This document shows positions 39,801-47,745 of a DNA stretch of 64,000 nt, piece by piece (the first letter of the stretch is position 1; every line of letters begins with the position of its first letter). Source of the stretch: an uncultured Prevotellaceae bacterium (GTDB lineage Bacteria; Bacteroidota; Bacteroidia; Bacteroidales; Bacteroidaceae); the NCBI GenBank assembly GCA_900318775.1, contig ONLY01000007.1, positions 31,940 to 95,939 of the forward strand, in the 5' to 3' direction. The notes beneath the pieces were generated by a model, which was given only the letters and a program-made list of their open reading frames with translations, was not told the origin of the DNA and ran no database searches. A program made the position numbers and the translations under genes.

Positions 39801-41075
39801 ACGCAAGTCCTGACGTGTAGCATCAAGAATATCGAAATAGACATTATGGTTATAGTCCGACTGCGCCTTGAGGCCCATTGCGCCATATACAACACTGATC
39901 TGTTCACGCACCATTGCCATCCATTCTGGCACAGCTACGATATCCGGATCTGCAATCCAACGCATCTCTGTAGAGAGGTATTCAGCGTCCTCGTCATACA
40001 AACGAAGGGTATCTTCCATAACGCCCTCCACTCCGCGATGCTGACACATCGTACGATGATGGGCATTAATGAGATGCAACGCTTGCTCCATCTGCGCCAG
40101 CGCCATACTGTCTTCCCCTTGTTGCAGATAATAATTCGAAAGTGTAACCAAAGCTGTGGTCTCAGCAAAGGCATTGCCATATCGATGCGCTTTCTGACGA
40201 GCCTTCTCTGCCAACCACCACACCCAGTCTTCCTCATATCCTGAATAATCATCTTCTCCCACCAATTCGCTGACAAAAACACGACGTGAAGGACGCATCT
40301 CTGCCCCAGAAAGCATGGAGCTCGCCAAACTGTTCAGAGCCGATGCCTCGAAATAATCATATCCATGCGTACGCCCCAGCGAAAGCAGCCTAATAAGGTT
40401 GCGCTGAGTCTCATCCTCTGCGTCGGATACCTCTTTCATACTGAACAAAGCACGAAGAAACAGGAATGCTGCCATCTGAGTGGAGTCGGCCTCATACAGA
40501 GACTGGTGCTCTTCAAGCCAATTGTATTCCTCCATCATGCCTTCATCTTGCCGCATCTTGAGGAAATAGTTAAGCGACACAAAATGATATTCCGCCTGCG
40601 CGGCATTCCAAAGCCTTTGCTGATGTTCCGTCATCTCCGCTTGTTCATCCTTCACATTAGTAAACCGCTCCAAAGCATCACTCCGATAATCATAGAATTC
40701 CTTGCTCATGGAAAGCATCAGACATACAGACATCATATCCACATCAGCCATGCCGCATATCATATCATTATTTGATTCAGACAACACTTCCTGGTAACAC
40801 ACACGAGCCGAATCATAGTCCATTTTCATGCCATACACATCGCCACGATTCAGCCACGCCTCATGCATACCGTCAGTATATCCTGAAGCACCATAAGTGT
40901 CCAGCACTTCATTAACATACTCCATCGCCTCATCAGGCGAACGGTAAGCAGCCTCATGAGCCAACATATTAAGTGAGTCAACAGCCTGTCGCTCATGTTC
41001 TGTCACTTGTCCACAAGACAACATCCCCATCAGCACACTGCACCCTATTACTATGCCTACGAAGCACTTCCTCAT
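36858..41075 (-). CDS. Very large double sensor histidine kinase (DUF5112/DUF5113 type)
   Basis: 1405 aa. Two full sensor-kinase halves are joined. Half 1: lipoprotein-like start (MLSC, C21), helical periplasmic domain (about 25-435), membrane helix 440-460, coiled region 560-650, ATPase domain 690-825 with N708/N713, DTGYGM (D741) and NKGFGFGL (778-785). Half 2: membrane helix 827-845, periplasmic domain 846-975, membrane helix 977-995, cytoplasmic GAF-like region 1005-1140, dimerisation helix with STLKHETMYYPHR (H1185), then an ATPase-like domain 1275-1400. Half 1 has no His at the phospho-acceptor position (SMSIVNGITPFLDR, 591-604), while half 2 keeps the His but its ATPase lacks the Gly-rich loops (FTDTAFHY, 1326-1332). 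The halves may complement one another. The response regulator follows directly. Confidence 0.88.
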   Translation of the reverse strand: MRKCFVGIVIGCSVLMGMLSCGQVTEHERQAVDSLNMLAHEAAYRSPDEAMEYVNEVLDTYGASGYTDGMHEAWLNRGDVYGMKMDYDSARVCYQEVLSESNNDMICGMADVDMMSVCLMLSMSKEFYDYRSDALERFTNVKDEQAEMTEHQQRLWNAAQAEYHFVSLNYFLKMRQDEGMMEEYNWLEEHQSLYEADSTQMAAFLFLRALFSMKEVSDAEDETQRNLIRLLSLGRTHGYDYFEASALNSLASSMLSGAEMRPSRRVFVSELVGEDDYSGYEEDWVWWLAEKARQKAHRYGNAFAETTALVTLSNYYLQQGEDSMALAQMEQALHLINAHHRTMCQHRGVEGVMEDTLRLYDEDAEYLSTEMRWIADPDIVAVPEWMAMVREQISVVYGAMGLKAQSDYNHNVYFDILDATRQDLRVQQEEAHLKKEEHTLNLLLVVLFVMVIAVAWGLWAYNRRSRETYLRKVSLLRKVIVVCQRMSEVLSNEFEDEEDLTSALHSVSDQQVKQIFPQIKEQDWTCVDAKSMRGLDGELFRVMRVFYEWMHEKGLQYLQFSQKQQQVESETYGLEKRLEENKRQYVEKLTSMSIVNGITPFLDRALHEAQRLQAEASRQVNLVQQRERLTYLNELVEKINEYNEVLGHWVKIRQGLVVLNIENFALKPLFETLRRGAKSFSMKGVTLTVHDTSSVVKADKALTLFMMNTLLDNARKYTPEGGRVELYTTETEGYVEVSVQDTGYGMSEEDVQLLLQNKVYASEKIGVDGTHAAEVKQNKGFGFGLMNCKGIIGRYQKTNAMFNVCHFGVESQLGQGSRFFFRLPKGVLRGLALLLLFIMNIGVQASDHLLSAEMYVDSVYACNVRGDYSAAVLYADSAILRLNKDFRLCMPHHHSEMNLESGPMGELEWWRLHANMDYELIIRLRNEVAIAALSLPRNSLYRYNCEVLTRLYKLTSTDPTLEGYCNDIRLANQNKKTAVIVLGVVLVLVLVIYSFLHYRNNLLFIFNLRQFIQLNKAVFTAAEPELPNVLHRNLSDIKLADTVGMLIPQEGEEEPFRCGFTGDTLERDVYEAMMLSAYRQRAEVVSDNGHFHAYPLLMPGMEGEAPLGVMGVRFSNAHLTDEEKLIMKLVVQFMSIHAYFSHYKMEEMGEMLELKKDERQRIENEQQKVYVRNQIMDNSLSTLKHETMYYPHRIKQIVDTALQQDDALEAKVINDINELLSYYQEVYSILSSCASKQVEQVLFKRTLLSAYDMGQMAERSFRRQQKRAVHKTALHIGTAEGLRVQGDKIFLQTLIDNIISLYFEHQSGGDLLLDFDVSDGFAKFAFTDTAFHYSDEELATLFYVDGVTYDAKTDTLRGTQYLVCRQIIREHDAYSSQRGCRIYVENCPKEIGARFVFTLPVASTK

Positions 41076-41113
41076 TTATATAATAATAATGTGTATAACA
41101 ATGAATATGCGGA

Positions 41114-41121
41114 CAAAGGTA
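41114..41121 (-). promoter_or_regulatory. -7 box for the sensor kinase gene
   Basis: Read on the minus strand: TACCTTTG, 38 bases before the start codon. No clear -33 element. Confidence 0.5.
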
Positions 41122-41263
41122 GGGATTTTCAGTGAAACAGAAGAGTGAGAAACGAAAAATTTGTCAAGTTTCTCACGAATAGACTAACATAGCGCTCTAA
41201 CCAGTATGTTATTTCTATGCGCAAACGCTATCAAAGAAATATTTTCCATTATAAAACCATTTG

Positions 41264-41295
41264 CTTGGTCATCTTTTCTTTGCTTCATAACTTTG
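41264..41295 (+). promoter_or_regulatory. metY promoter
   Basis: CTTG at 41264-41267 (consensus TTTG), 20 bases, then TAACTTTG at 41288-41295. This promoter places the metY start at 41350, not at the earlier in-frame ATG. Confidence 0.7.
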
Positions 41296-41349
41296 CAGTG
41301 TAAAACAAAAACAAAGCAATTTATTAACAACTCAAAAACAAATACAACT

Positions 41350-42639
41350 ATGGCACAGAAACTTCACATTGAGACATTGGCACTTCACGTAGGTCAAGAG
41401 AATCCTGATCCAGCAACCGATTCACGTGCCGTTCCTATTTACCAGACCACTTCTTACGTGTTCCGTAACTCACAGCATGCAGCAGACCGCTTCGGTCTCC
41501 GCGATGCAGGTAACATCTATGGCCGTTTGACCAATACCACCCAAAGTGTGTTTGAAGAGCGCGTTGCAGCCCTCGAAGGCGGTGTAGCAGGACTCGCCGT
41601 GGCTTCAGGTGCCGCAGCTATCACATACGCTTTGCAGAACATTGCACAGAACGGCGATCACATCGTGGCAGCAGACAACTTGTATGGTGGCTCTTACAAC
41701 CTCATCACACATACACTCAGCACACAGGGTATCAGCAACACCATCATCAACGTAAACGATCTCGCTGCACTGGAGGCTGCTATCCGTCCTAATACGAAAG
41801 CAGTGTATGTCGAGACTTTCGGCAACCCTAACAGCGACGTGACCAACCTTGATGCCATTGCAGAAATTGCCCACAAGCATCATGTAGCAGTCATTGTTGA
41901 CAACACCTTCGCTCCAATCATCTTCCGTCCTATTGAGCACGGAGCCGACATCGTGGTTCACTCTGCTACAAAGTTCATCGGAGGCCACGGTTCTTCACTC
42001 GGCGGTGTGATTGTTGACGCAGGCACATTCGACTGGAAGGCTAATGCGGACAAATACCCAACCATCGCTAAGCAAGACCCATCATATCATGGCGCAGTAT
42101 TCGCAGACGTAGCCGGTGCAGCAGCATTTGTCACTCGTATCCGTGCCGTCATCCTGCGCGACACCGGTGCTACCATTTCTCCATTCAATGCATGGATTCT
42201 CCTGCAAGGCGTAGAGTCTCTGCCACTGCGAATCGAGCGTCACAGCTACAACGCGAAGAAGGTTGTTGAGTACTTGAACCAGCATCCTAAAGTAAAGAGC
42301 GTAAGCCACCCACTCCTGCCCTCTCACCCTGACCACGCTCTCTATGAGAAGTACTTCCCCAATGGCGGTGGCAGCATCTTTACTTTCGAGATTAACGGCA
42401 CACAGGAGGACACATGGAAGTTCATTGACTCCCTCAAAATCTTCTCGCTGCTTGCCAATGTGGCAGACGTGAAGTCATTGGTTATCCACCCCTACACCAC
42501 AACACACTCACAACTTAGCCCCGAGGAACTGGCAGAGCAGCACATCACTCCAAATACAGTGCGTCTCTCCATCGGCGTAGAACACATCGACGACATCATC
42601 GCCGACCTTGATCAGGCATTCAATCAAATCCCACAATAA
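41350..42639 (+). CDS. metY: O-acetylhomoserine aminocarboxypropyltransferase (sulfhydrylase)
   Basis: 429 aa from the ATG at 41350. The frame extends upstream to 41206, but that would run through the promoter. It is a PLP enzyme of the Cys/Met metabolism family: VPIYQTTSYVF and IYGRLTNTT at the N-terminus, substrate loop FGNPNSDV, and Schiff-base Lys K208 in VVHSATKFIGGHG. The length of about 430 and the GLRDAGNIYGRLTNTTQ pattern favour MetY, which joins O-acetylhomoserine and sulfide to homocysteine, over MetB or MetC (about 380-400). Next comes cysK, giving a sulfide-assimilation pair, though each has its own promoter. Confidence 0.94.
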   Translation: MAQKLHIETLALHVGQENPDPATDSRAVPIYQTTSYVFRNSQHAADRFGLRDAGNIYGRLTNTTQSVFEERVAALEGGVAGLAVASGAAAITYALQNIAQNGDHIVAADNLYGGSYNLITHTLSTQGISNTIINVNDLAALEAAIRPNTKAVYVETFGNPNSDVTNLDAIAEIAHKHHVAVIVDNTFAPIIFRPIEHGADIVVHSATKFIGGHGSSLGGVIVDAGTFDWKANADKYPTIAKQDPSYHGAVFADVAGAAAFVTRIRAVILRDTGATISPFNAWILLQGVESLPLRIERHSYNAKKVVEYLNQHPKVKSVSHPLLPSHPDHALYEKYFPNGGGSIFTFEINGTQEDTWKFIDSLKIFSLLANVADVKSLVIHPYTTTHSQLSPEELAEQHITPNTVRLSIGVEHIDDIIADLDQAFNQIPQ

Positions 42640-42729
42640 GGTGATAAAGAAAGGGCGGCAATCTACCATAAAAAGGGTATATTGTCACCCTTTTCTCTCT
42701 TTTCCAGTATTTATTATTTAGATTATCCT

Positions 42730-42737
42730 TAACTTTG
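42730..42737 (+). promoter_or_regulatory. -7 box for cysK
   Basis: TAACTTTG, 57 bases before the ATG at 42794; the -33 region is only a weak TTTC. Confidence 0.5.
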
Positions 42738-42793
42738 CAATCGATAACAAAAACAAGAATCATTAATCTAAAAACAAAAGACTTCATACGACT

Positions 42794-43741
42794 ATGGCAA
42801 AAATCGCAAAACAACTGACCGAGCTGGTGGGCAATACCCCACTCTTGCAGCTCAATGCCTACTCCACCAAGGAGAATCTGCAAACCAACATCATCGCCAA
42901 GTTGGAATACTTCAACCCTGCAGGCTCCGTGAAAGACCGTATCGCTCTTGCCATGATTGAGGATGCAGAAAAGCGCGGTGTCATCAAACCAGGTGCTACC
43001 ATCATCGAACCTACTTCTGGCAACACAGGTGTAGGCCTCGCATTCGTCAGTGCCGTAAAGGGCTACAAGCTCATTCTTACCATGCCTGAAACGATGTCAA
43101 TCGAGCGGCGCAACCTTGTGAAAGCATACGGCGCAACAGTGGTGCTCACTCCTGGTTCGGCAGGCATGAAGGGCGCTATCGCCAAGGCAGAGGAACTGCG
43201 TGACAACACACCTGGCTCCATCATTCTCCAGCAGTTTGAGAACCCAGCCAACCCAGCCACCCATTACGCCACTACCGCAGAAGAAATCTGGCGCGACACA
43301 GACGGGAAAATTGACATCTTTGTGGCAGGCGTCGGTACAGGCGGCACCGTAAGCGGCATCGGCAAGCGACTCAAGGAACTGAACCCCAACGTGAAGATTG
43401 TGGCAGTAGAGCCCGAGTCATCAGCTGTGCTCAGTGGCGAAGCTCCTGGCGCACACAAAATTCAGGGCATCGGTGCAGGTTTCGTTCCAAAGACCTTCGA
43501 TCGCAATGCCGTTGATGAAATCTTTAAGGTCCCTAACGATGCAGCCATCCTCACCAGCCGCAAAATTGCCGCCAACGAGGGACTTCTTGTAGGTATCTCA
43601 TCGGGCGCATCTGCCTATGCAGCTACAGAACTGGCCAAAGACCCCGCCAACAAAGGAAAGGTTATCGTAGCGCTTCTGCCTGACACCGGTGAACGCTATC
43701 TCTCGACCATCCTATACGACTTCGAGAACTACCCTCTCTAA
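42794..43741 (+). CDS. cysK: Cysteine synthase A (O-acetylserine sulfhydrylase)
   Basis: 315 aa. PLP Lys is K47 in [11 protein letters not shown], the asparagine loop is PTSGNTGVG, the phosphate-binding loop is [13 protein letters not shown], and the C-terminal [10 protein letters not shown] is complete. It makes cysteine from O-acetylserine and sulfide in the cytoplasm. A serine acetyltransferase gene is not adjacent. Followed by an unusual repeat-terminator. Confidence 0.96.
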   Translation: MAKIAKQLTELVGNTPLLQLNAYSTKENLQTNIIAKLEYFNPAGSVKDRIALAMIEDAEKRGVIKPGATIIEPTSGNTGVGLAFVSAVKGYKLILTMPETMSIERRNLVKAYGATVVLTPGSAGMKGAIAKAEELRDNTPGSIILQQFENPANPATHYATTAEEIWRDTDGKIDIFVAGVGTGGTVSGIGKRLKELNPNVKIVAVEPESSAVLSGEAPGAHKIQGIGAGFVPKTFDRNAVDEIFKVPNDAAILTSRKIAANEGLLVGISSGASAYAATELAKDPANKGKVIVALLPDTGERYLSTILYDFENYPL

Positions 43742-43753
43742 CCCCTACGCACG

Positions 43754-43809
43754 CACCCTGCGCAGTAATAATCATACACCCTGCGCAATAATATATGCAC
43801 ACCCTGCGC
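43754..43809 (+). repeat. Three copies of CACCCTGCGC at exact 23-bp period
   Basis: CACCCTGCGC occurs at 43754-43763, 43777-43786 and 43800-43809. The spacers are similar A/T-rich sequence (AATAATNATA-like). The third copy is the left arm of the cysK terminator; the first two could pair with the same right arm. Confidence 0.88.
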
Positions 43810-43837
43810 GAAATAACAAGCGCAGGGTGTGCTTTTT
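43797..43837 (+). terminator. cysK terminator
   Basis: GCACACCCTGCGC (43797-43809) pairs perfectly with GCGCAGGGTGTGC (43820-43832), a 13-bp stem followed by five T. Confidence 0.95.
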
Positions 43838-43939
43838 CGTGCCATCAACAGCCTGCTCGTTCTTCGACAGCCTTACACCATTTTCCACAGATAAAGCAGA
43901 AAAAAGTTGCCACATGCCGTGAATATAACAAATAATGAC

Positions 43940-43947
43940 TACCTTTG
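43940..43947 (+). promoter_or_regulatory. -7 box for the C10 peptidase gene
   Basis: TACCTTTG, 37 bases before the ATG at 43984. Confidence 0.55.
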
Positions 43948-43983
43948 TAGCAAAACAAGTTAACACATTCAATTTAATATTGT

Positions 43984-46245
43984 ATGAAGAATTGGATTCT
44001 AACTGCCGCAATGCTGATAGCAAACATCTGCCAGGCTGACCCTGTGGATGTAGAGACAGCACGGGCCATTGCAACACAATTTTTAAATGGACATTCCATC
44101 AAAGCACGTAGCGGCAAGACTACCAGCACTCGGATGATGAGGCTGGCCAAGACCATGCAGAGCACTGACAACAAACAGGCCCTGTTCTATGTATTCAACA
44201 ACGACGGAGAAGAAGGTGGCTATGTTGTCACAGCAGCAGACGACGTGGCCCGTCCCATTTTGGCATACAGCGAGAGTGGCACTTTCGATTGGAACAGCAC
44301 ATCGTGCTGCGAGCGCCACATCATGGAAAGTTACGCAAAAGAGATAGAGACAGCCTTGAGTCAGCCCGAACGCTATGCCGAGGCACTCCAAGCACGTCAA
44401 GAGGAGGAAGCTGTCGAAGCAGCTGAAAACAGCGAATCCAAAGGCCCACGCAAGGCATACAGGCAGGTACAGGCCCTCATGAAATCAAAGTGGGACCAAG
44501 GAACACCTTACAACACCCTGTGCCCCATCGACCCCAGCACCAACAAACGAAGCATCACAGGCTGTGTAGCCACAGCGGCAGCACAACTCATGTACTACTA
44601 CAAATGGCCCCAGCAAGGCAAGGGAAGCCATTCATACGAATGGAAGGGGAAGACCCTGTCCGCCGACTTCGGCAGCACCACCTACCAATGGGACAAGATG
44701 AAAAATGTATACAAGAACAATCCCTCCGACCCCGACAACGCTGTGGCCACACTCATGTTCCATTGTGGAGTGGCGTGTGATATGAACTACGGTTCAAACG
44801 GCAGCTATGCAAGCATCAGCGCATGGCAGTTCATCGAATACTTCAGATATTCTCCACGCGCCAAAGACCTAGACCTCAGCAGCTGCGGCAGAACTGAATT
44901 TGAACGAATCATGCACCAGGAGCTGGAGGCGGGGCGCCCCATCGTATTCAGAGGCGCAGACGCAAACAATGACGGGGGCCATGTCTTCATCTGCGATGGC
45001 TGCACATCAGGCAGCCTCTTTCATTTCAATTTAGGATGGACAGGCGAGAAAGACGGATACTACTCTCTGTCCGCGCTTAACACTGATTGGTATGAACTCA
45101 GCTTCTTCCAATTCATGATTTACGGACTGCAGCCTCCTGGACAGACGCTGAAAGATGCAAGCGGGAACGAATATGAGCTGATAGACGACAACAGGCTGGC
45201 TATCGTGAAGATGAGCACCAGCAGCCAATTTACCTTGCCGACATCCGCCACAATCGATGGCATCACGTACCCCATAACAGAAGTGGGCGCACATGCTTTC
45301 CTACAAGACCAGAACCTCAGGGAACTCACCATTCCAGCCGGCATCACAGCTATCAGCAACGGTGCATTTGCAAGTTGCACAAACTTGGAGAAAGTCGTGA
45401 TAGAGGATTCTGACACACCGCTCCTCGTAGGCCGTGACATCTTTTATGACTGCGGTATCGCTACGCTCTACATGGGGCGCAACATCACCACCGACCAGTC
45501 ATGCTTCAACTACCTACCCCTTACTAGCGTCACTTTGGGAGCCCAGGTCACAATGCTGCCAGAGTTAGCATTTGCAGGGAGCTACATCACAAGCATCACA
45601 CTCCCTGCCAATCTTGAATTCATTGCTGGAGGCGCTTTTGAAAACACGCTCAAACTTGAGCAAATCAACATTGAGCCAGGCAACACACACCTTACGATGA
45701 AAGGAAATGCCTTAATCAACACCGACACAAAGGCTCTTGTCCATGTTATACCCACAGAACGCGAATCCTATACCATCCCACATGGCGTGGAGAGTCTCCA
45801 GTATAGCTGCATGTGGCCCTGCTATGTCAAGGAGCTTCACATTCCCAGCACTGTCACAACTATTGGCAACTCCTTCATGTATAACCCCTATCTTGAGAAA
45901 GTATATCTATACACAAAAACTCCAGCCACATGTTATGACTGGACATGGAGCGGATTGATGTCAGAAAGCGGAGACTACCCATTCACCATCTATGTACCAC
46001 GCGGTTCACTCTCCATATACAAGCGCACAAAAGTGTGGAACACCTTGCCACTGAGCGAGTGGGACATCCCCACAGACGTGGACAATATTGAGGCGGAAAG
46101 CACCGTCTCAACCACCTACTTCCATATGGACGGCACACGTCTTACAGCACCTCGAAAGGGCATCAACATTCTTCGCAGAAACGATGGAAGCAGCAAGAAA
46201 ATATTCATTAAGCAGAGCATCAATAAATCACACGTTTCCAACTGA
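43984..46245 (+). CDS. Secreted C10-family (streptopain-like) cysteine peptidase with BspA-type leucine-rich repeats
   Basis: 753 aa. Signal peptide about 1-18, then an inhibitory propeptide of the Spi/SpeB kind (20-150; VETARAIATQFLNG and GYVVTAADD). The peptidase domain has Cys C194 (SITGCVATAAAQLMYYYKWP) and His H333 (NDGGHVFICDG), followed by the NLGWTGEKDGYYSL block that ends C10 catalytic domains. From about residue 395 there are five or so BspA-like repeats (ITEVGAHAFLQDQNLRELTIP, ISNGAFASCTNLEKVVI and similar), which mediate adhesion. The last 30 residues (MDGTRLTAPRKGINILRRNDGSSKKIFIK region) look like a cell-surface sorting tail also seen on the CotH-like protein. Such proteases cut host or dietary proteins outside the cell. 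Confidence 0.92.
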   Translation: MKNWILTAAMLIANICQADPVDVETARAIATQFLNGHSIKARSGKTTSTRMMRLAKTMQSTDNKQALFYVFNNDGEEGGYVVTAADDVARPILAYSESGTFDWNSTSCCERHIMESYAKEIETALSQPERYAEALQARQEEEAVEAAENSESKGPRKAYRQVQALMKSKWDQGTPYNTLCPIDPSTNKRSITGCVATAAAQLMYYYKWPQQGKGSHSYEWKGKTLSADFGSTTYQWDKMKNVYKNNPSDPDNAVATLMFHCGVACDMNYGSNGSYASISAWQFIEYFRYSPRAKDLDLSSCGRTEFERIMHQELEAGRPIVFRGADANNDGGHVFICDGCTSGSLFHFNLGWTGEKDGYYSLSALNTDWYELSFFQFMIYGLQPPGQTLKDASGNEYELIDDNRLAIVKMSTSSQFTLPTSATIDGITYPITEVGAHAFLQDQNLRELTIPAGITAISNGAFASCTNLEKVVIEDSDTPLLVGRDIFYDCGIATLYMGRNITTDQSCFNYLPLTSVTLGAQVTMLPELAFAGSYITSITLPANLEFIAGGAFENTLKLEQINIEPGNTHLTMKGNALINTDTKALVHVIPTERESYTIPHGVESLQYSCMWPCYVKELHIPSTVTTIGNSFMYNPYLEKVYLYTKTPATCYDWTWSGLMSESGDYPFTIYVPRGSLSIYKRTKVWNTLPLSEWDIPTDVDNIEAESTVSTTYFHMDGTRLTAPRKGINILRRNDGSSKKIFIKQSINKSHVSN

Positions 46246-46270
46246 TATACAATAGGTAAACTATAAACAA

Positions 46271-47569
46271 ATGACTTACAAAGAAACAACAGAATATCTA
46301 TTCACGTCTGCCCCCCTCTTCCAAAATGTGGGGGGCGGTGCTTATAAAGAAGGCCTCTATAACACACTGCGGTTAGACGAGCACTTCGGGCACCCACACC
46401 AGCACTTCAAGACCGTGCATGTAGCAGGCACCAATGGCAAAGGCTCCTGCTCCCACACACTTGCAGCCATTTTGCAAGCGTCGGGGCTCAAAGTAGGACT
46501 TTTCACCTCACCCCATCTCGTTGATTTTCGAGAGCGCATTCGTGTGAATGGGCAACCCGTCAGCAAGCAATATGTAGTGGATTTCGTGGAAGAGCACCGC
46601 TCCTTCTTCGAGCCCCTGCACCCCTCTTTCTTCGAGCTGACCACAGCCATGGCCTTCAAGTACTTCGCTGACCAGCAGGTCGACGTAGCCGTCGTGGAAG
46701 TAGGCCTTGGCGGAAGGCTTGACTGCACCAACATCATCACACCTGAAGTCTGCGTCATCACCAACATCAGTTTCGACCATGTGGCCTTCCTAGGCAACAC
46801 TCTCGCCAAAATTGCCTCCGAAAAAGCAGGCATCATCAAGGAAGGAGTGCCCGTGGTGATAGGTGAAGCCGTAGAGGAGACACGCCCAGTCTTTGCGCAG
46901 AAAGCAAACGAGATACATGCCCCCATCTATTGGGCAGAAGAGGAGAAGGAAGTGCAAACGTACCAATTCCTGGCAGATGGGCACATCGCCTATGAGACAC
47001 GCCACGATGGGCACTTGATAGGAGAACTTGGTGGACTTTGCCAGCGCAAGAACGCAGACACCATCCTCTGCGCCGTAGGCCGACTGAGAGGACGCGGGTT
47101 CAAAATCAGCTCAGAAGATGTCAGCCGTGGATTTGCCAACGTGTGTGAAATGACAGGGCTGATGGGACGCTGGCAGACCCTCTGCAAAGCCCCCAAAGTG
47201 GTATGCGACACAGGCCACAATGTAGGCGGATTCCAATGGATTGTGCAGCAGCTCCGCCAAGTGAAGAGTTCCCTGCGGATTGTCTTCGGGATGGTAAACG
47301 ACAAAGACATTAGCGGAGTGCTGCAAATGATGCCACAACATGCCACCTACTACTTCTGCCAAGCCAGCGTGCAGCGTGCCCTACCCTGCACCGAGATTCA
47401 GCGCCAAGCAGCTCAGTATGGGCTGAAAGGTAACGCATACGACACAGTGGAAGCAGCCTGTGACGCAGCACTTGCAGATGCAGACAAGAGCGACTTCATC
47501 TACATCGGAGGAAGCAGTTTTGTGGTAGCCGACCTACTTTCCATCCCCCGATACCGTCAAAAAATCTAA
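46271..47569 (+). CDS. folC: Bifunctional dihydrofolate synthase/folylpolyglutamate synthase
   Basis: 432 aa. The Mur-ligase-type P-loop is GTNGKGS (53-59). Then come FTSPHLVDFRERIRVNG, the Mg-site VVEVGLGGRLDCTNII and the FDHVAFLG block, all diagnostic of FolC. The C-terminal half contains DTGHNVGG for the glutamate-ligase domain. It adds glutamate to dihydropteroate and then to tetrahydrofolates, so folates are retained in the cell. It starts 25 bases after the C10 peptidase gene, with no promoter seen between; whether they share a transcript is unclear since the functions are unrelated. Confidence 0.96.
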   Translation: MTYKETTEYLFTSAPLFQNVGGGAYKEGLYNTLRLDEHFGHPHQHFKTVHVAGTNGKGSCSHTLAAILQASGLKVGLFTSPHLVDFRERIRVNGQPVSKQYVVDFVEEHRSFFEPLHPSFFELTTAMAFKYFADQQVDVAVVEVGLGGRLDCTNIITPEVCVITNISFDHVAFLGNTLAKIASEKAGIIKEGVPVVIGEAVEETRPVFAQKANEIHAPIYWAEEEKEVQTYQFLADGHIAYETRHDGHLIGELGGLCQRKNADTILCAVGRLRGRGFKISSEDVSRGFANVCEMTGLMGRWQTLCKAPKVVCDTGHNVGGFQWIVQQLRQVKSSLRIVFGMVNDKDISGVLQMMPQHATYYFCQASVQRALPCTEIQRQAAQYGLKGNAYDTVEAACDAALADADKSDFIYIGGSSFVVADLLSIPRYRQKI

Positions 47570-47587
47570 AAACTGAAAAATAATTGG

Positions 47588-47603
47588 CTGAATGTTCGTT
47601 CAG
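47588..47603 (+). promoter_or_regulatory. Operator-like palindrome before the galactose operon
   Basis: CTGAA (47588-47592), six bases, TTCAG (47599-47603). It overlaps the expected -33 position of a weak promoter whose -7 box is TTAATTTG at 47619-47626 (20-base spacing from 47595-47598). The position is right for a repressor site, but the protein that binds is unknown. Confidence 0.35.
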
Positions 47604-47745
47604 TTAATTTTTTTTCGTTTAATTTGCAAAGAGAAATCCGCAAGGAGGACATATCAGTCAGCCCCTACACATGACACAAACTACCATGTACAGGCAGACA
47701 GCAAAGTACCTATGACTAATTTATTATCACCTAAAACATAACTCT

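Noticed and set aside
41206..41349. Upstream extension of MetY
   Set aside because: It would run across the promoter at 41264-41295 and adds residues unlike the family.
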